A stretch of 64,000 bases of DNA, from the NCBI RefSeq assembly GCF_047654805.1, contig NZ_JASGIV010000001.1, forward strand, positions 186,001 to 250,000, read 5' to 3'. A program made the translations under genes and the position numbers. The stretch comes from Pelomonas sp047654805 (GTDB lineage: Bacteria > Pseudomonadota > Gammaproteobacteria > Burkholderiales > Burkholderiaceae_C). The notes under the pieces are model-generated. The model did no database searches. It worked only from the letters and a program-made list of their open reading frames with translations, and was not told the origin of the DNA. Positions 61,355-64,000 of the stretch are shown one piece after another. Within the stretch, counting starts at the first letter, position 1. The number at the start of each line of letters is the position of its first letter.

Positions 61355-62620
61355 ATGCGCCGTCGAAGTCTGCTCACCGCCGCTGGCGCTGCCGCGCTCA
61401 CCGGCTGCGCCCGCGATGGCGGTGCGACCACGCTGCGCTTCTGGGCCATGGGACGCGAGAGCGAGGTCGTGGCCCAGCTGATGCCGGCCTTCGAGCGCGA
61501 ACACCCAGGCTTGCGCGTCAAGGTCGAACAGCTGCCATGGACGGCGGCACATGAGAAGTTGCTGACGGCCTTCGCTGGCGACGCCACGCCCGACCTGGCC
61601 CAGGTCGGCAATACGTGGCTGCCTGAGATGCAGGCCCTTGGCGCGCTCGAGCCGTTGGAGCCCTGGCTGGCCCGCACGCCGGCGCTTGCAGCGGGTGACT
61701 ACTTCGATGGCATCTGGGCGACCAACGCGCCCGGCGGCCAACGCGTGGGCCTGCCCTGGTATGTCGACACGCGGCTGATGTTCGTGCGCCAGGATCTGCT
61801 TGCGCGCGCCGGCATCCCGTCCATGCCCGAGAGCTGGGACGACTGGCGAGCAACCCTGGCCCGGCTGCGGCAGCAGGGCATGGACAAGCCGATCCTGCTT
61901 CCCACCAACGAGTCCGCGCCGTTGCTGGCCCTGGCCCTGCAGCAGCCTGACGAGGTGCTGCGGGACGGAGGCCGCTACGGCAACTTCTCGGGACCGGGCT
62001 TTCGCAAGGCGCTCGCCTTCTACCTGGAGCGCTTCCGGCGCGGCGAGGCACCCGGCGTCAGCGAGGTTCAGATCGGCAACCTCTGGCAGGAGTTCGGGCG
62101 CGGCCACTTCGCCTTCTATCTGTCGGGGCCTTGGGACATCGGTGAGTTCAAGCGCCGACTGCCGCCCGAACTGGGCACCGCGTGGATCACGGCCGAGCTG
62201 CCTGGCCCGGACGGTCCGGGCATGTCCATCGCCGGCGGCGCCAGCCTCGCGATGTTCAGGCGCTCGCATTACAAGGCCGAGGTCTGGGCGCTGATCAGCT
62301 ATCTCAGCCGGCCCGAGGTACAGCTGGAGTTCTACCGTCTCACGGGCGACCTGCCGGCGCGGCGCAGCGCCTGGGCCTTGCCGCTGAACGGTGCGACGCT
62401 GGCCGAGGACCGTCACGCCGCCGCCTTCCACCGCCAGCTGCAGCGCGTGCGCGCGGCGCCGGCCGTTCCCGAGTGGGAGCGCATCGAGAAGGAGATGCAG
62501 CTGGCAGCCACGCGCGCGGTGCATGGCGTGACCGACCTGGACGCGACGGTGCGGGGGCTGGACTCCCTGGTCGACGGCATCCTCGAGAAGCGCCGCTGGA
62601 TGCTGGAGCGGCACGGATGA
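61355..62620 (+). CDS. Sugar ABC transporter substrate-binding lipoprotein (family 1)
   Basis: A 421-residue MalE-type binding protein. The signal peptide MRRRSLLTAAGAAALTGC has a lipobox LTGC (Cys18) and a twin-Arg n-region. The mature protein starts with TTLRFWAMGRESE, typical of extracellular solute-binding family 1. It should capture oligosaccharides released by the glucanase. It overlaps the permease gene by ATGA. Confidence 0.92.
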   Translation: MRRRSLLTAAGAAALTGCARDGGATTLRFWAMGRESEVVAQLMPAFEREHPGLRVKVEQLPWTAAHEKLLTAFAGDATPDLAQVGNTWLPEMQALGALEPLEPWLARTPALAAGDYFDGIWATNAPGGQRVGLPWYVDTRLMFVRQDLLARAGIPSMPESWDDWRATLARLRQQGMDKPILLPTNESAPLLALALQQPDEVLRDGGRYGNFSGPGFRKALAFYLERFRRGEAPGVSEVQIGNLWQEFGRGHFAFYLSGPWDIGEFKRRLPPELGTAWITAELPGPDGPGMSIAGGASLAMFRRSHYKAEVWALISYLSRPEVQLEFYRLTGDLPARRSAWALPLNGATLAEDRHAAAFHRQLQRVRAAPAVPEWERIEKEMQLAATRAVHGVTDLDATVRGLDSLVDGILEKRRWMLERHG

Positions 62621-63513
62621 AGCACAGCGGCCGCGAGTCCCTCGCCGCCTGGGCCTTCGCCGCCCCGGCACTGATTGTCATCGCGCTGTTCTTCGGCGTA
62701 CCCGTCTTCGCCGGTCTGGCGCTGAGCCTGACCGACTTCGACATCTACGCGCTGGCCGATCCGCGCAACCTGCGCTGGCAGGGCTTGGACAACTATCTGC
62801 ATGTGCTGGGCCTGCCGCTGTTCTGGAAGGCGCTGGGCAACACGCTCTACTTCGTCGTGCTGGGTGTGCCGCTGTCCATCGGTGTGTCGCTGGCCGCCGC
62901 AGTGCTGCTGCAGTCCAGGCTAGTGCGCTACAAGCCACTGCTGCGCACCGCCTTGTTCGCGCCCGTGGTGACGACGCTGGTGGCCGTGGCCGTCATCTGG
63001 CGCTACCTCTTCCATGTGAAGTACGGCCTGGTGAACTACACGCTGCAGTCCTTGGGCATCGACCCGGTGGACTGGCTAGGCGACCCGCACTGGTCCATGC
63101 CCACCATCATCCTGTTCGCAGCCTGGAAGAACTTCGGCGGCAACATGATCATCTTCATCGCCGCTTTGCAGGCCGTGCCCCGGGACCTCTACGAGGCCGC
63201 GCGGCTGGACGGCGCGCGCAGCTGGGCGCAGTTCCGCCACATCACGCTGGCGAGCATCGCGCCAACGCTGCTGATGGTCACCATCCTGACGACGGCGGGC
63301 TATTTCCAGCTCTTTGCTGAGCCCTATGTGATGACCCAGGGCGGGCCTTTGCAGAGCACCGTCAGTGTGCTCTACCTGATGTATGAGGAAGGCTTCAAGT
63401 GGTGGAACCTGGGGCTGGCCTCGGCCGTAGCCTTCGTGCTCTTCGTTGTCATCGTCATGGTCAGCAAGGGCCTGATCGCGCTGCAGCGGCGCTGGACGGG
63501 GGAGGGCGCATGA
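62617..63513 (+). CDS. Sugar ABC transporter permease (MalF/UgpA-like)
   Basis: A 298-residue inner-membrane permease with six helices. The ATPase-contact EAA loop is DLYEAARLDGARSWAQFRHITL. The N-terminus WAFAAPALIVIALFFGVPVF is typical of this class. It pairs with the MalG-type gene that overlaps it by 4 bases. Confidence 0.94.
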   Translation: MKHSGRESLAAWAFAAPALIVIALFFGVPVFAGLALSLTDFDIYALADPRNLRWQGLDNYLHVLGLPLFWKALGNTLYFVVLGVPLSIGVSLAAAVLLQSRLVRYKPLLRTALFAPVVTTLVAVAVIWRYLFHVKYGLVNYTLQSLGIDPVDWLGDPHWSMPTIILFAAWKNFGGNMIIFIAALQAVPRDLYEAARLDGARSWAQFRHITLASIAPTLLMVTILTTAGYFQLFAEPYVMTQGGPLQSTVSVLYLMYEEGFKWWNLGLASAVAFVLFVVIVMVSKGLIALQRRWTGEGA

Positions 63514-64000
63514 AACCCAAGGGGCTCCTCGTCAACGGCGTGCTGTGGGCATTCGCCGCGTTGGCAGCCTTTCCGCTGGTGTGGATGGTCTGCGTGTCGC
63601 TGATGCCGGCCGGCACCGCCCAGAGCCTGCCGCCGCCGCTGATCCCCAAGCACCCGACCCTGGAGCACTACCAGCAACTGCTGGGCGACGGCGGCCTCAA
63701 GCGCGCCTTCGTCAACAGCCTGGGGCTGGCGACCGTCAGTACGCTGGTTTCCGTGAGCTTCAACACACTGGCCGGCTACTCGTTCGCCAAGTTGCGCTTC
63801 CGCCATCGCGAGCGCGTGTTCGGCCTGCTGATCGCGGCGCTCGTCATCCCTGGCCAAGTCGCCATGCTGCCACTGTTCCTGATGCTCAAGGGCATGGGTC
63901 TGGTGAACACCTGGATGGGCGTGCTCATCCCCAGCATGGCCGGCATCTTCGGCATCTTCCTGGTGCGCCAGTACGCGCGAGGCGTACCCGACGAGCTGCT
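63510..64000 (+). CDS. Sugar ABC transporter permease (MalG/UgpE-like), cut by window end
   Basis: The first 163 or so residues are present. Helix 1 (VLWAFAALAAFPLVWMVCVSLMP) is followed by a periplasmic stretch with HPTLEHYQQLLG, then FVNSLGLATVSTLVSVSFNTLAGYSFAKLRF and IPGQVAMLPLFLMLKGMGL, all typical of MalG-type permeases. The EAA loop lies beyond the window. The start overlaps the previous gene (ATGA). Confidence 0.92.
   Translation, partial: MKPKGLLVNGVLWAFAALAAFPLVWMVCVSLMPAGTAQSLPPPLIPKHPTLEHYQQLLGDGGLKRAFVNSLGLATVSTLVSVSFNTLAGYSFAKLRFRHRERVFGLLIAALVIPGQVAMLPLFLMLKGMGLVNTWMGVLIPSMAGIFGIFLVRQYARGVPDEL

Overview
The window is a GC-rich, densely coded bacterial chromosome segment with about 56 protein genes, no rRNA, tRNA, IS element or CRISPR array, and no gene-free stretch longer than about 275 bases. 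Gene content suggests a betaproteobacterium of the Burkholderiales, probably near Roseateles, Mitsuaria or Rubrivivax. Pointers are a Bug-family solute receptor, PilT/PilU motility ATPases, a CheZ, the rsmI/yraN/diaA/BON gene order, and a liv-type transporter flanked by acyl-CoA ligases. The assignment is inference.

From 0 to 34 kb the genes are mostly housekeeping: an exported methyltransferase, a DUF2520 protein, cheZ, mtfA-like, an MFS carrier, an S9 peptidase, a thiolase plus wax ester synthase pair, the GTPase RbgA/YlqF, a chemoreceptor, two cytochromes c, a MocR-type regulator, yggS, pilT, pilU, a beta-hydroxyacid dehydrogenase, BON and DiaA-like genes, rsmI, tldD, a thioesterase, metE/metR, a DAHP synthase and htpG. 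Three regulatory features stand out. The DAHP synthase gene has what looks like a complete phenylalanine attenuator. htpG has a near-consensus sigma-32 promoter. The yraN gene beside rsmI is reduced to two out-of-frame ends with its catalytic core missing.

From 34.1 to 43.2 kb lies a peptide-utilisation island. It holds an MlrC-like M81 metallopeptidase, an MlrB-like class C serine hydrolase, a TonB-dependent receptor, an XRE-cupin regulator, an MlrD-like POT/PTR2 peptide transporter and a DadA-like FAD oxidase. A 16-base motif recurs with one mismatch in both divergent promoter regions, which suggests one regulon. The set recalls the microcystin mlr genes without mlrA.

From 43.2 to 54.4 kb a Crp/Fnr regulator diverges from a long operon: AMP-forming acyl-CoA synthetase, a five-part liv-type ABC transporter, an unknown exported protein set among the transporter genes, a small conserved protein, a PaaK-like ligase and a Bug receptor. 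A TGTCG-N6-CGACA site sits between regulator and operon, and a strong terminator closes it.

From 54.5 kb to the end is a beta-glucan or beta-glucoside locus under a LacI repressor: GH1 beta-glucosidase, LacI, Oar-like TonB-dependent receptor, GH144-like glucanase and a sugar ABC transporter cut by the window end. A perfect 18-bp palindrome overlaps the predicted transcription start of its first gene.
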